Source: Shewanella nanhaiensis
GTDB lineage: Bacteria > Pseudomonadota > Gammaproteobacteria > Enterobacterales > Shewanellaceae
Assembly (NCBI RefSeq): GCF_019457885.1
Contig: NZ_JAHZST010000002.1
Coordinates: 310,001 to 374,000, forward strand
Length of the DNA: 64,000 nucleotides
Direction of reading: 5' to 3'
The notes beneath the pieces were generated by a model. That model was not told the origin of the DNA, made no database searches, and worked only from the letters and a program-made list of their open reading frames with translations. This document shows positions 56,545 through 64,000 of this stretch, one piece after another. The translations under genes were made by a program, and so were the position numbers. The first letter of the stretch is position 1, and each line of letters begins with the position of its first letter.

Positions 56545-57885
56545 TTAGTTTCCCGCAATCTTCATATCACTCAGAAGTATGCCACCGGTGCGGATCGATG
56601 AGCGCAGATCGCGATCGCTACTGACAGCGACGATATTTTGGAACATATCTTTAAGATTGCCCGCTATGGTGAACTCCTCAACCGGATAAAGTATGACGCC
56701 GTTTTCAACATAAAAACCTGCAGCGCCACGAGAGTAATCTCCAGTCACCGCATTCACGCCTTGACCCATCACCTCAGTCACGATAACCCCAGTTCCCATC
56801 TGCTTAACAAGCTCATCAAATGTCTGACCTGTATGGGAGAGAGTCCAGTTGTATATACCACCAGCATGGCCGGTATTTTTAAGGCCCAACTTACGTGCCG
56901 AATAGCTCGTCAGAAGGTAAGTCGACAGCACACCATCCTTAATAATGCTGCGGTCTTGAGTTGCTACCCCTTCACTGTCATATATCGCACTAGCAAGCGC
57001 CCCTTTAAGGTGAGGCTGCTCCTCAATAGAGAACCAATCAGGGAATATTTGTGTGTCGATAGAATCGAGTAGGAAACTGGATTTACGATATAAGCTACTA
57101 CCACTGATTGCACTAACCAAGTGACCCATTAGCCCCGTTGCAATATCAGGAGCCAGTAACACAGGAAGTTCAGTTGTTGCAATTTTGCGGCTATCTAAAC
57201 GGCCTAATGTCTTCTCAGACGCCTTTTGGCCAACCTCTTCAGCAGAAAGTAGCTCATTGAAATTACGCGAAATAGTATAATCATAATCACGCTGCATATT
57301 GCCATCACTCTCACCGATGACAACGCAACTTAAGCTATAACGTGAACTTGAAAAGCCATTCAAAAAACCATGGCTATTACCGTAAACCTTTAAACCTGTA
57401 TGTGCATTTGCACTGGCGCCATCAGAATTAGTGATTCGGCTATCCACATTCAATGCAGCTTCTTCAGATCGCGCCGCAAGCTCTGTGAGTTGCTCAGCAG
57501 AGATATCTTGAGGATGATACAGCTCAAGATCGGGAAACTCAGTCGCCATAAGCTCAGCTTCAGCCAAGCCGTTATTAGGATCGCTAGAGGTAAATCTTGC
57601 AATATCGTCAGCGGCTTTGACAGCCAATTTGATCGCTTCAGGACTAAGATCTGATGTTGATGAACTGCCCTTGCAGCCATCACGAAAGAGGGTAATACCT
57701 AAGGCACCATCTTTGTTAAACTCAACGGTTTCAACCTCTTTGAGCCGAGTAGAAACGGATAAGCCTTGCTGCTTGCTTATCGCAACTTCAGCTGCGGTTG
57801 TACCGAGTTTATTCGCATAATCTAACGCCATAGATACAGCGTCTTTCAATAGATCCAGTTCAAGGTCAAGGCTAGGTGTTGTCAC
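56545..57885 (-). CDS. pmbA: Metalloprotease subunit PmbA (TldE)
   Basis: A 446-aa protein of the TldD/PmbA family. TldD and PmbA form a zinc protease that unfolds and digests peptides and matures microcin B17 in E. coli. Typical regions are EVAISKQQGLSVSTRLKEVETVEF (in parts) and, near the end, TGDYSRGAAGFYVENGVILYPVEEFTIAGNLKDMF (in parts). PmbA itself lacks the HExxH motif, which is in TldD (not in this window). The start is a GTG. It is divergent from darP, the arrangement seen in E. coli and relatives. Confidence 0.95.
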   Translation of the reverse strand: MTTPSLDLELDLLKDAVSMALDYANKLGTTAAEVAISKQQGLSVSTRLKEVETVEFNKDGALGITLFRDGCKGSSSTSDLSPEAIKLAVKAADDIARFTSSDPNNGLAEAELMATEFPDLELYHPQDISAEQLTELAARSEEAALNVDSRITNSDGASANAHTGLKVYGNSHGFLNGFSSSRYSLSCVVIGESDGNMQRDYDYTISRNFNELLSAEEVGQKASEKTLGRLDSRKIATTELPVLLAPDIATGLMGHLVSAISGSSLYRKSSFLLDSIDTQIFPDWFSIEEQPHLKGALASAIYDSEGVATQDRSIIKDGVLSTYLLTSYSARKLGLKNTGHAGGIYNWTLSHTGQTFDELVKQMGTGVIVTEVMGQGVNAVTGDYSRGAAGFYVENGVILYPVEEFTIAGNLKDMFQNIVAVSSDRDLRSSIRTGGILLSDMKIAGN

Positions 57886-58023
57886 AAATCTGCTCTTTTA
57901 TTATCAGGAATTTAGTAAGCATAACAAACCCGATCACCAATCACATTAAATAACTGCTAATGCAAGGCAACGATATCGATTAGCAAGCAAAACATAGACC
58001 CACAATGACTAAGACAGAGGAAG

Positions 58024-58081
58024 ACCTACCCAAGCGACCTCGACATGCTGAATCCTGCACCTTGAAGTTGTTTGGGTATAG
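58024..58081. repeat. REP-like palindromic repeat
   Basis: A 58-bp quasi-palindrome beginning CCTACCCAAGCGACCTC and ending GAAGTTGTTTGGGTATAGG. Its arms (CAAGC/GTTTG, TGC/GCA and neighbours) pair imperfectly. I recall very similar extragenic elements from Shewanella genomes, but that is memory, not a search. It lies in the space between pmbA and darP. Confidence 0.6.
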
Positions 58082-58136
58082 GTGATTTTCTCCTGAAATG
58101 TTATTATTACCTTAGTTTTTGTTAGAGAATTTTTTT

Positions 58137-58676
58137 ATGAATATAGTCGGTGATTCAGAACATTTTAAACAGCCCTTTGACCATGATGAAGATTATGTCA
58201 GCAGAGCGGATGCAAAGCGTGAAATAGCGATTTACCAAGAGCTAGGTATGAAGCTAGTTGCACTCAGTAAAACTCAACTTAGCAAGTTAGAGCTTGATGA
58301 ACTTATATATGACAATGTACTGAAAACTAAGACGATAAAAGTAAACACTGAGGCATATCGTCGTCATTTGCAGTATATCGGTAAGTTGATGCGTAACGTT
58401 GATATCGAAGCACTACAGCAAGATATTAAAAACGTGTTGAACCAAAATAGTAATGAGAGCGCAAAGCAGAACGTCGCAGAGAAGCTAAAAGATCAACTTA
58501 TCACCGAAGGTGATGACGCGGTTCAAGCTTTAATTGAGAAACACCCAGGACTTGAAAGACAGAAGTTACGCCAACTTATTCGCCAAACAAAGAAAGAGTT
58601 GACGAAAAAACCTGACCAAGCCTCCAAATCAGCAGTTGAGCTAGTAAAATATTTACGCACTGAGGTAGCTGAGTAA
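58137..58676 (+). CDS. darP: Ribosome biogenesis factor DarP (YjgA, DUF615)
   Basis: A 179-aa helical cytoplasmic protein that associates with pre-50S ribosomal particles. The DUF615 pattern is clear: SRADAKREIAIYQELGMKLVALS, LSKLELDELIYDNVLKTK, then RRHLQYIGKLMRNVD and LRQLIRQTKKEL. E. coli YjgA is 183 aa. The ATG chosen follows a GAGA site; a longer frame from a TTG adds six residues. It is divergent from pmbA, as in other gammaproteobacteria. Confidence 0.94.
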   Translation: MNIVGDSEHFKQPFDHDEDYVSRADAKREIAIYQELGMKLVALSKTQLSKLELDELIYDNVLKTKTIKVNTEAYRRHLQYIGKLMRNVDIEALQQDIKNVLNQNSNESAKQNVAEKLKDQLITEGDDAVQALIEKHPGLERQKLRQLIRQTKKELTKKPDQASKSAVELVKYLRTEVAE

Positions 58677-58758
58677 TTTAGTTTTTATCACGAAGTAGTT
58701 ATAATAAGTTCTATACTTTTTAACCCTTCCATGACTTTACGTCACAAGGATGTTGCTA

Positions 58759-61410
58759 ATGCGACTGATAAAAACCGCTCTTGTTCTCCCTATTTCCCTT
58801 ATCGCCCTCTCTCTACTCGGGGGCTGTAATGGCTCCTCCGATGATAGTAGTGGTGGTGGAGAAAACAGTGGAGAGTATGCGCTATCACTAAGTTATAAAA
58901 CTGTAGTCGATGGTCAATGTGCAGAAGCAACTAATGACTTAAGCTTTTCAAGCAACGCTAGTATCTGCGTAGTAGCCAACTTAACTCAAGGTGGCAAGGC
59001 TAGCAGTGGCGGTTTAGTTAGTTTCAGCGCCAGCTTAGGCACCATTTCTCCAGCCACTAAACTGACCAACTCGAGTGGCTTAGCTGAAGTTATTCTAACC
59101 CCAGTAACTGGCACTCAAGGTGCAGGTACTGTTACAGCTCAGTTCGATACAAAAGCGGCTGAAAACAACATTCTTAGTGTTGAACGTAATTATGAGTTCA
59201 CTTCAACAGCTGCTCCCTCAGAACCTAAGTTCACTTTAAATAGCGCAATAATTAATGGGACGACTGTTGTCACTCAGTTTAAAGCTGACGAAACAGTACA
59301 ACTTCAAGCACAATTCTTAAATGAGCAGGGCCAAGGAGTTGCAGGCAAAAAAGCGACTTTTACAGCAGGTAACGCTAATTTAAATCCAAACTCTGCGTTA
59401 ACTAAAGAAAATGGCATTGCCCAAGTCAGTTATACACCAACAGAAAGTGAGCTCGGTGCAGCCAATTTTTCTGTAACTCTGGATGATGAAGGTAAAACTT
59501 ACCAAAGCTCAGGCCTCTATGAAGTACTGGCAAAGGATGCTGTAAGCGATGACGGTATTATCGTCATTGGTTATTTCTCAGAAGATGGAAATACCTTTAC
59601 AGAAAATGAATTAGCAACAACATTGCCACTAGTAGCTGGTAGCCGAACTGTAAGCGCGGGTGGTACATTTGGTGTCACTGCTGATTTAGCAACGAAAAAT
59701 AACGATGGCAGCTATACACGCCTACAAACACCAACCAGCGTCAGTTTCAGTTCAAGTTGCATACTGAGCAACAGTGCAAGTATCGACTCACCAGTCACTA
59801 CACTTTCAGGTACAGCCAGCTCTACTTTCCAAAATACTAATTGTAGTGGCAATAGTTCACGTGATGACCAGATCATCGCATCAGTAGTTGCGGGAAATCA
59901 AACTATCTCTGCAACACTTGATTTCGTCCTCGCCAGACAAACTCTAGCTAATATAAGCTTTATTTCTGCAGAGCCAGCATCGATTCGTATTAAGGGCGCA
60001 GGTGGTACAGGAACAAGTGAATCTTCATTGATCACGTTTAAAGTATCTGATGCTAATGGCCAAGCAATTGCACAACAACCTGTTGATTTTACACTCGATA
60101 CAACCATTGGTGGAATCAGCTTTGCAAATGGAGATAATAGCACAAGTAACACCAGCAACTCCTTTGGCCTAGTCAGCGCAACCGTACTATCGGGAACAGT
60201 CCCTACCCCAGTACGTGTATTAGCAACAGCCACAGCGAATAATGAATCAGTCTCTAGCCAGTCTGAGCAGCTTACGGTCAATACAGGCTTACCACAGCAA
60301 CTTGGGTTTAGCTTGTCTACATCTGTATTCAACCCTGAGGCCGGAGACTTCAATGGTGAAACCGCTTCAATTACCGCATACGCCTCCGATAGTTTCGGCA
60401 ACCCAGCACCGGACGATACTGTCATTCAGTTCACCAGTGAAGGTGGTCAGATAGAGCCTAAGTGTCTTACACAAAATGGTACATGCTCTGTCACTTGGAC
60501 ATCAGCTAGCCCACGTGTTCCAGATCATCGCATCACAGTGCTTGCCTATGCTCTAGGTCATGAGACCTTCTTCGATACTAACGGCAATAATGTGTTTGAT
60601 GATAAGGATCTTAATGGTCAGGGTGGTGATGGAGGAGCTATAACCAGTGCATGTTTAGACTATAACGGAGATGCCACAACCTGTATTGGTGACGGATTTG
60701 ATATTGAGGCTTTTCATACTCAGGGCTTCAATGACTTAAGCGATGCTTTCCGTAACGACAATGAGAGTGGGCGAGATGAAAGTGGACGCTACATTTCTGT
60801 CAATGGTCAGGGAACAGGCTATACATCTGGTGAGCCTTATTTTAGTACTGAAAGTAAGCCTGACTACAACCTAGAAGATGGTAAATTTAATGGCCCTCAA
60901 TGTGTCAGCTTACTTTCTGAAGAACAAGCCATTTGTGGTCAAGGCCAAGCTAACAAAACCTATATCCGTAAAGCATTAGTAATGACGATGTCAGGTTCAA
61001 ATGCAGGATTTATTATTAAACAAAACGGTACTAAAGTTTTTGACAGCACAGACGGCACAAACATAACACTAACTCCTATCCCTGCAGGTGCAACTGCAAG
61101 ATTTAGCGTTCAGTTCTTCGATAGCGCAGGACAGATAATGCCAGCAACTTCCAATCTGTCTGTATCAGTAAATAATGGAGAGCTCGATTTCTCTGGATTC
61201 ACAGTAGCAAATACAACAAGCGGCAGTACTAACTGCTTAGCTAACAAATCTGAGAATTGTGGCACGACTACAGGGTTTAGCTTAACCAATGACATAGATC
61301 CAACAAGTACCGGTGAACCAGCAAAAAGTAGTAATATCAATATTGAGGTGCTGACTCCTAAGAGTATTAAATCCAGTGTTACCCTCAATATTGAATTATC
61401 AGGAACTTAA
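58759..61410 (+). CDS. Large Ig-like repeat lipoprotein (Big_1/invasin-type)
   Basis: About 883 aa with lipobox LLGGC (Cys23), so anchored in the outer or inner membrane. Several bacterial Ig-like repeats follow, each with patterns such as GGKASSGGLVSFSASLGTIS...TNSSGLAEVILTP and GQGVAGKKATFTA...ENGIAQVSYTP. A segment near 610-640 has Ca-binding-like DTNGNNVFDDKDLNG and a nearby second acidic loop. Cys pairs occur in several domains. The likely role is surface adhesion or a structural matrix protein. Start chosen at the ATG with an AAGGA site; an upstream in-frame ATG at 58750 lies too close to that site. Confidence 0.85.
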   Translation: MRLIKTALVLPISLIALSLLGGCNGSSDDSSGGGENSGEYALSLSYKTVVDGQCAEATNDLSFSSNASICVVANLTQGGKASSGGLVSFSASLGTISPATKLTNSSGLAEVILTPVTGTQGAGTVTAQFDTKAAENNILSVERNYEFTSTAAPSEPKFTLNSAIINGTTVVTQFKADETVQLQAQFLNEQGQGVAGKKATFTAGNANLNPNSALTKENGIAQVSYTPTESELGAANFSVTLDDEGKTYQSSGLYEVLAKDAVSDDGIIVIGYFSEDGNTFTENELATTLPLVAGSRTVSAGGTFGVTADLATKNNDGSYTRLQTPTSVSFSSSCILSNSASIDSPVTTLSGTASSTFQNTNCSGNSSRDDQIIASVVAGNQTISATLDFVLARQTLANISFISAEPASIRIKGAGGTGTSESSLITFKVSDANGQAIAQQPVDFTLDTTIGGISFANGDNSTSNTSNSFGLVSATVLSGTVPTPVRVLATATANNESVSSQSEQLTVNTGLPQQLGFSLSTSVFNPEAGDFNGETASITAYASDSFGNPAPDDTVIQFTSEGGQIEPKCLTQNGTCSVTWTSASPRVPDHRITVLAYALGHETFFDTNGNNVFDDKDLNGQGGDGGAITSACLDYNGDATTCIGDGFDIEAFHTQGFNDLSDAFRNDNESGRDESGRYISVNGQGTGYTSGEPYFSTESKPDYNLEDGKFNGPQCVSLLSEEQAICGQGQANKTYIRKALVMTMSGSNAGFIIKQNGTKVFDSTDGTNITLTPIPAGATARFSVQFFDSAGQIMPATSNLSVSVNNGELDFSGFTVANTTSGSTNCLANKSENCGTTTGFSLTNDIDPTSTGEPAKSSNINIEVLTPKSIKSSVTLNIELSGT

Positions 61411-61434
61411 TATAACTCAGTTATAAAGAGAGCT

Positions 61435-61472
61435 AAAAAGCCCATTTAGATGCAGATCTAAATGGGCTTTTT
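61435..61472. terminator. Strong bidirectional terminator
   Basis: AAAAAGCCCATTTAGAT and ATCTAAATGGGCTTTTT form a perfect 17-bp stem with a 4-nt loop. It lies between the Ig-like lipoprotein and the convergent permease gene. Confidence 0.92.
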
Positions 61473-61511
61473 GTTATATCGACATACAGCTTAAGGCTTA
61501 TAACTAAAGCT

Positions 61512-62666
61512 TTATCTACTCTCTTTCAGCCTTTTTGAAACACCATAAAGGGCAAGTAAAAAGAACACAGCAAACAGGCTCCATAACTGCAGCCATTTAG
61601 GCATGATACTCGACCATGATGCTCCCATCTGATTAAGCTCTAACATCCCCATAATCGCAGGTACGGCGGGAATAGCCTGAGATACCCAGATCAAAGGCTC
61701 TGGGATCAATGCTATAGGCCAAACAAAACCTGAAACAAACATGATAGGCATAGAGGCCAACAACAAAACTTGAGTGGGCAGATCGCGGCGTACAAATAAG
61801 CAACTGAGTGCGATTCCCGCTACGCTGGTCGCCAGTAAAAAAGGCAATAGGAATAAGGCGACCAATCCTAAACTGGCCTGAATGCTCACCTGATACCAAT
61901 AAAAGCAAAATCCCACATAGAAGCTACTAAAGAATAGATAGATCAACATAAATGCCGAGATACGACCAGAAATAAGCTGCAGAGGAGATACCTCACTCCA
62001 ATACCCTCTCGCCTTCCATTGGCCAGCTCCCAGTATTCCCGTACCAATCAACAAGGTTTGATGCAAGATCAACAAAAAGAGCCCTGGGACGACATAGGGG
62101 GTATAACCTAGACTTGGGTTAAATGCGGGTACACTGTTCACCTTAACAGAGTTAAGACTCTGAGCAGCCTGCTCTGGAGCCTCACCTTTGGCTAGCATAC
62201 CGAGCAGCTGTACCTGCTTGCCTGCATCCATACCAGCTGTCACTAAGCCCTCAGCCACTGCCGAATAGATCAAGAAATAACTGGCATCGCCGCCATAACT
62301 TAAGGTCACTCCCTTACCTAGAAGTAGATCTCGTCTAAACCCTTCAGGAATCACTAAAAGCCCATGAGCGCGACCCGACTCAATCCAGCTTTTCGCATCA
62401 GTGATACTCCCTACTTGACCTATTACACTTATTTTAGGACTTGCATCGGCGTGACGAATTAAGCGGCGACTCAATGAGGAGTGGTCAAGATCCACCACAA
62501 CAAGCTGTTGCTCAGTCGGCACCTGATGCAGATAAGGTAAAGGATAGAGAACCGAATAAAACAACACCCCACCAAACAGAGTCACTGCGATAGCCTTATC
62601 CGACACAATCGCTTTTAACTCCGATAGCACAAGTTGCCAGAAGGTCATGGTTTGAACTGATTTCAT
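61512..62666 (-). CDS. ABC-2 family permease (YhhJ-like), distal
   Basis: A 384-aa membrane protein of the ABC2_membrane_3 type. An N-terminal helix (AIAVTLFGGVLFYSVLYPLP) is followed by a long periplasmic loop (about 45-190) and five helices to the end, including LPTQVLLLASMPIMFVSGFVWPI. It overlaps the preceding permease gene by 4 bp and shares its layout, so the two probably form a heterodimer. No ATPase gene is visible with them. Confidence 0.9.
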   Translation of the reverse strand: MKSVQTMTFWQLVLSELKAIVSDKAIAVTLFGGVLFYSVLYPLPYLHQVPTEQQLVVVDLDHSSLSRRLIRHADASPKISVIGQVGSITDAKSWIESGRAHGLLVIPEGFRRDLLLGKGVTLSYGGDASYFLIYSAVAEGLVTAGMDAGKQVQLLGMLAKGEAPEQAAQSLNSVKVNSVPAFNPSLGYTPYVVPGLFLLILHQTLLIGTGILGAGQWKARGYWSEVSPLQLISGRISAFMLIYLFFSSFYVGFCFYWYQVSIQASLGLVALFLLPFLLATSVAGIALSCLFVRRDLPTQVLLLASMPIMFVSGFVWPIALIPEPLIWVSQAIPAVPAIMGMLELNQMGASWSSIMPKWLQLWSLFAVFFLLALYGVSKRLKESR

Positions 62667-63817
62667 GCTATTTTCTCACAGCTTGGAGAAGCGATATCAA
62701 GGCGCCGTGAAAGCAATACGAGTACAGGGATAATCAACAAAAAACCCCAATAGCTAGTCAGTTGCAATGCAATGGTCTGCCAAGGCGCACCATAACTAAT
62801 AATGCTGACATGGGAGTCCACATAATGACTCGATGGCATAATTAAGCGCCACCACTGCGCAACAAGCGGCATCTCATGAACAGGAAAAGTGATCCCCATA
62901 AAGGCAAATGCTGGTGCAAACATGGCTGTACCAAAACTCACAATACGCGCACTATCACGCATAATAAAGAACACCAGTAAAACCAGTAACCATACCGCTA
63001 ATAACATCACAAACTGCGCTAACATGAGCAAAGCCAAACTTCCCGCGGCCGGCAGTCCAAGGTAAAGATATAGCAAGGCCAAAATAAATCCGCCGTGAAT
63101 CAGCAAAATGGGAGTAAATAGAACCACTTTGGCAAGAACTCTAGACCAAACCCCAGCACCTGGCACTAAGCCTCCCTCACAGGTCAACTCTCGGCTTAAA
63201 CTGTTGGAGAAGATCAGCATCGCCAGTAGCTGCCATAAAGCAACAAGTACGGGAGGAACAAGAAATCCCACATAGTTATTATTACGATTAAACAGAGCAG
63301 TAGTTTGGCTCTTCACTGGGCTTAAATGAACGGATATTGTAGATTCAGGCACGCCTTGCAGCAGTAGCTTCCCACCCGCAACCTCCAATAAGCCAGCACC
63401 AAGTGTCATCTGGATCTGACTCGAGAGTAACTTGCCCACCAGCAGAAACTGGCTGTTATAACGTATGTCTATGGTTGGGCTGTGGCCTGTGACTAAATCT
63501 CGCTTCAGCTCATAGGGGAAAACAATGATCCCATACACCTCTGCCTGCTTCATGGCTGTGACAGCAGAGGACAGGTCTACAAAGCTTTGGGGGGAGATAA
63601 CTGGATTAGCTTGTAATTTTCGGCCTAACATACGACTTAGCTGGCTATTATCATGATCAACAATGGCAACGGGCAGCTGCCTTGGTAAGCCAGCACTAAA
63701 GAGCCACCACAGGCAAAGTATGCTTAAGATAGGGATATAGCTGACTAGAGCAAGCTGCCAAGGTGAACGCCATAAAGCATGCAGTTCACGTTTTATTAAG
63801 GCGATTAAACCACTCAT
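62663..63817 (-). CDS. ABC-2 family permease (YhhJ-like), proximal
   Basis: A 384-aa membrane protein of the same type and exactly the same length as the next gene. The N-terminal helix is LALVSYIPILSILCLWWLFSAGL, then a periplasmic loop containing VAIVDHDNSQLSRMLGRKLQANP (in parts), then five helices with MLLAVWLLVLLVFFIMRD and FAPAFAFMGITFPVHEMP. It follows an HlyD-type gene by 14 bp. The set HlyD-permease-permease suggests an exporter whose ATPase is elsewhere or upstream of the window. Confidence 0.9.
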   Translation of the reverse strand: MSGLIALIKRELHALWRSPWQLALVSYIPILSILCLWWLFSAGLPRQLPVAIVDHDNSQLSRMLGRKLQANPVISPQSFVDLSSAVTAMKQAEVYGIIVFPYELKRDLVTGHSPTIDIRYNSQFLLVGKLLSSQIQMTLGAGLLEVAGGKLLLQGVPESTISVHLSPVKSQTTALFNRNNNYVGFLVPPVLVALWQLLAMLIFSNSLSRELTCEGGLVPGAGVWSRVLAKVVLFTPILLIHGGFILALLYLYLGLPAAGSLALLMLAQFVMLLAVWLLVLLVFFIMRDSARIVSFGTAMFAPAFAFMGITFPVHEMPLVAQWWRLIMPSSHYVDSHVSIISYGAPWQTIALQLTSYWGFLLIIPVLVLLSRRLDIASPSCEKIA

Positions 63818-63831
63818 GATAGGCCTGAACT

Positions 63832-64000
63832 TTAGTGAGTAAAGAGAACAGACATACCCACACGTAGATCGGGGATCTCAGTGTCAGTACGCAGCTCAAC
63901 CTCGAAGGTACGCATATCAAAATCGTGGCCACTCTCAGTTGAGCGCCAAGTCGCAAACTCCCCCATCACGCTAACATGAGTCACGGTAAACTCTACATCA
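63832..64000 (-). CDS. HlyD-family secretion adaptor, C-terminal end only
   Basis: The last 55 codons are visible, with stop TAA at 63832-63834; the gene runs off the window. The sequence GEFATWRSTESGHDFDMRTFEV followed by LRTDTEIPDLRVGMSVLF (in parts) is characteristic of the beta-barrel end of HlyD/YbhG-type adaptors. It is the gene before the two permeases and is probably cotranscribed with them. Confidence 0.8.
   Translation of the reverse strand, partial: DVEFTVTHVSVMGEFATWRSTESGHDFDMRTFEVELRTDTEIPDLRVGMSVLFTH

Noticed and set aside
58081..58136. TTG start of darP giving six more residues
   Set aside because: The ATG at 58137 has a better ribosome site and fits the family start.
1..64000. 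CRISPR arrays, tRNA or rRNA genes, prophage, complete insertion sequences
   Set aside because: None seen: no regularly spaced repeats, no cloverleaf-like genes, no transposase or phage structural proteins.

Overview
The window looks like a chromosomal segment of a Shewanella-type marine gammaproteobacterium. The support is the gene families seen together (RapA, RraB, HU, PmbA next to YjgA/DarP, a TorF-type porin, DUF3016, DUF3530, PIN-PhoH, several c-di-GMP proteins), the moderate-to-low GC, and short dispersed repeats of a kind I associate with Shewanella. I see no rRNA, tRNA, CRISPR array, prophage or complete insertion sequence. The genus is inference, because no database search was possible.

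Layout. 1-9 kb: end of an XRE-cupin regulator, a secreted zinc metalloprotease, a probable 266-bp MITE-like element touching the stop codon of a large hybrid histidine kinase, and a PIN-PhoH ATPase. 9-17 kb: rapA with a promoter and structured leader, a DUF3530 protein, a YqhA-family membrane protein, a crotonase, and a response regulator-CheC fusion paired with a diguanylate cyclase. 17-22 kb: rraB, plsC and a metal (probably zinc) uptake group made of permease, binding protein, His-rich outer-membrane barrel and a small Cys/His protein, with no ATPase gene beside them. 22-38 kb: small proteins, an MscS channel, fhs, an aldo/keto reductase, a MaoC-like protein, cheD, a TraB/GumN protein, an EAL-CBS-GGDEF protein, three small exported proteins, a two-receiver regulator, HU and a TorF-type porin.

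38-50 kb: a tightly overlapping operon of FAD_binding_4 oxidase (alkyl-DHAP synthase-like), GlpD-like dehydrogenase and FGGY kinase, divergent from an AraC regulator. It is followed by a three-gene drug/lipid-type ABC exporter, dsdA and a Na+/alanine symporter. 50-55 kb: an arsenic operon arsR-acr3-gap-arsJ with a palindromic operator lying exactly in the promoter spacer, and the decayed tail of a second gap copy between gap and arsJ. 55-64 kb: a lipase-like lipoprotein, pmbA/darP, a large Ig-like repeat lipoprotein, and two ABC-2 permeases followed by the end of an HlyD-type adaptor cut by the window edge.

Functional themes are signalling (hybrid kinase, four receiver-type domains outside it, CheC and CheD, two c-di-GMP enzymes), metal and metalloid handling (zinc-type uptake, arsenic export through both As(III) and arseno-phosphoglycerate routes), and an uncharacterised glycerol-phosphate-like catabolic operon. 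That operon is the best candidate for an under-described system here. Most other genes are conserved housekeeping or family-level hypotheticals.
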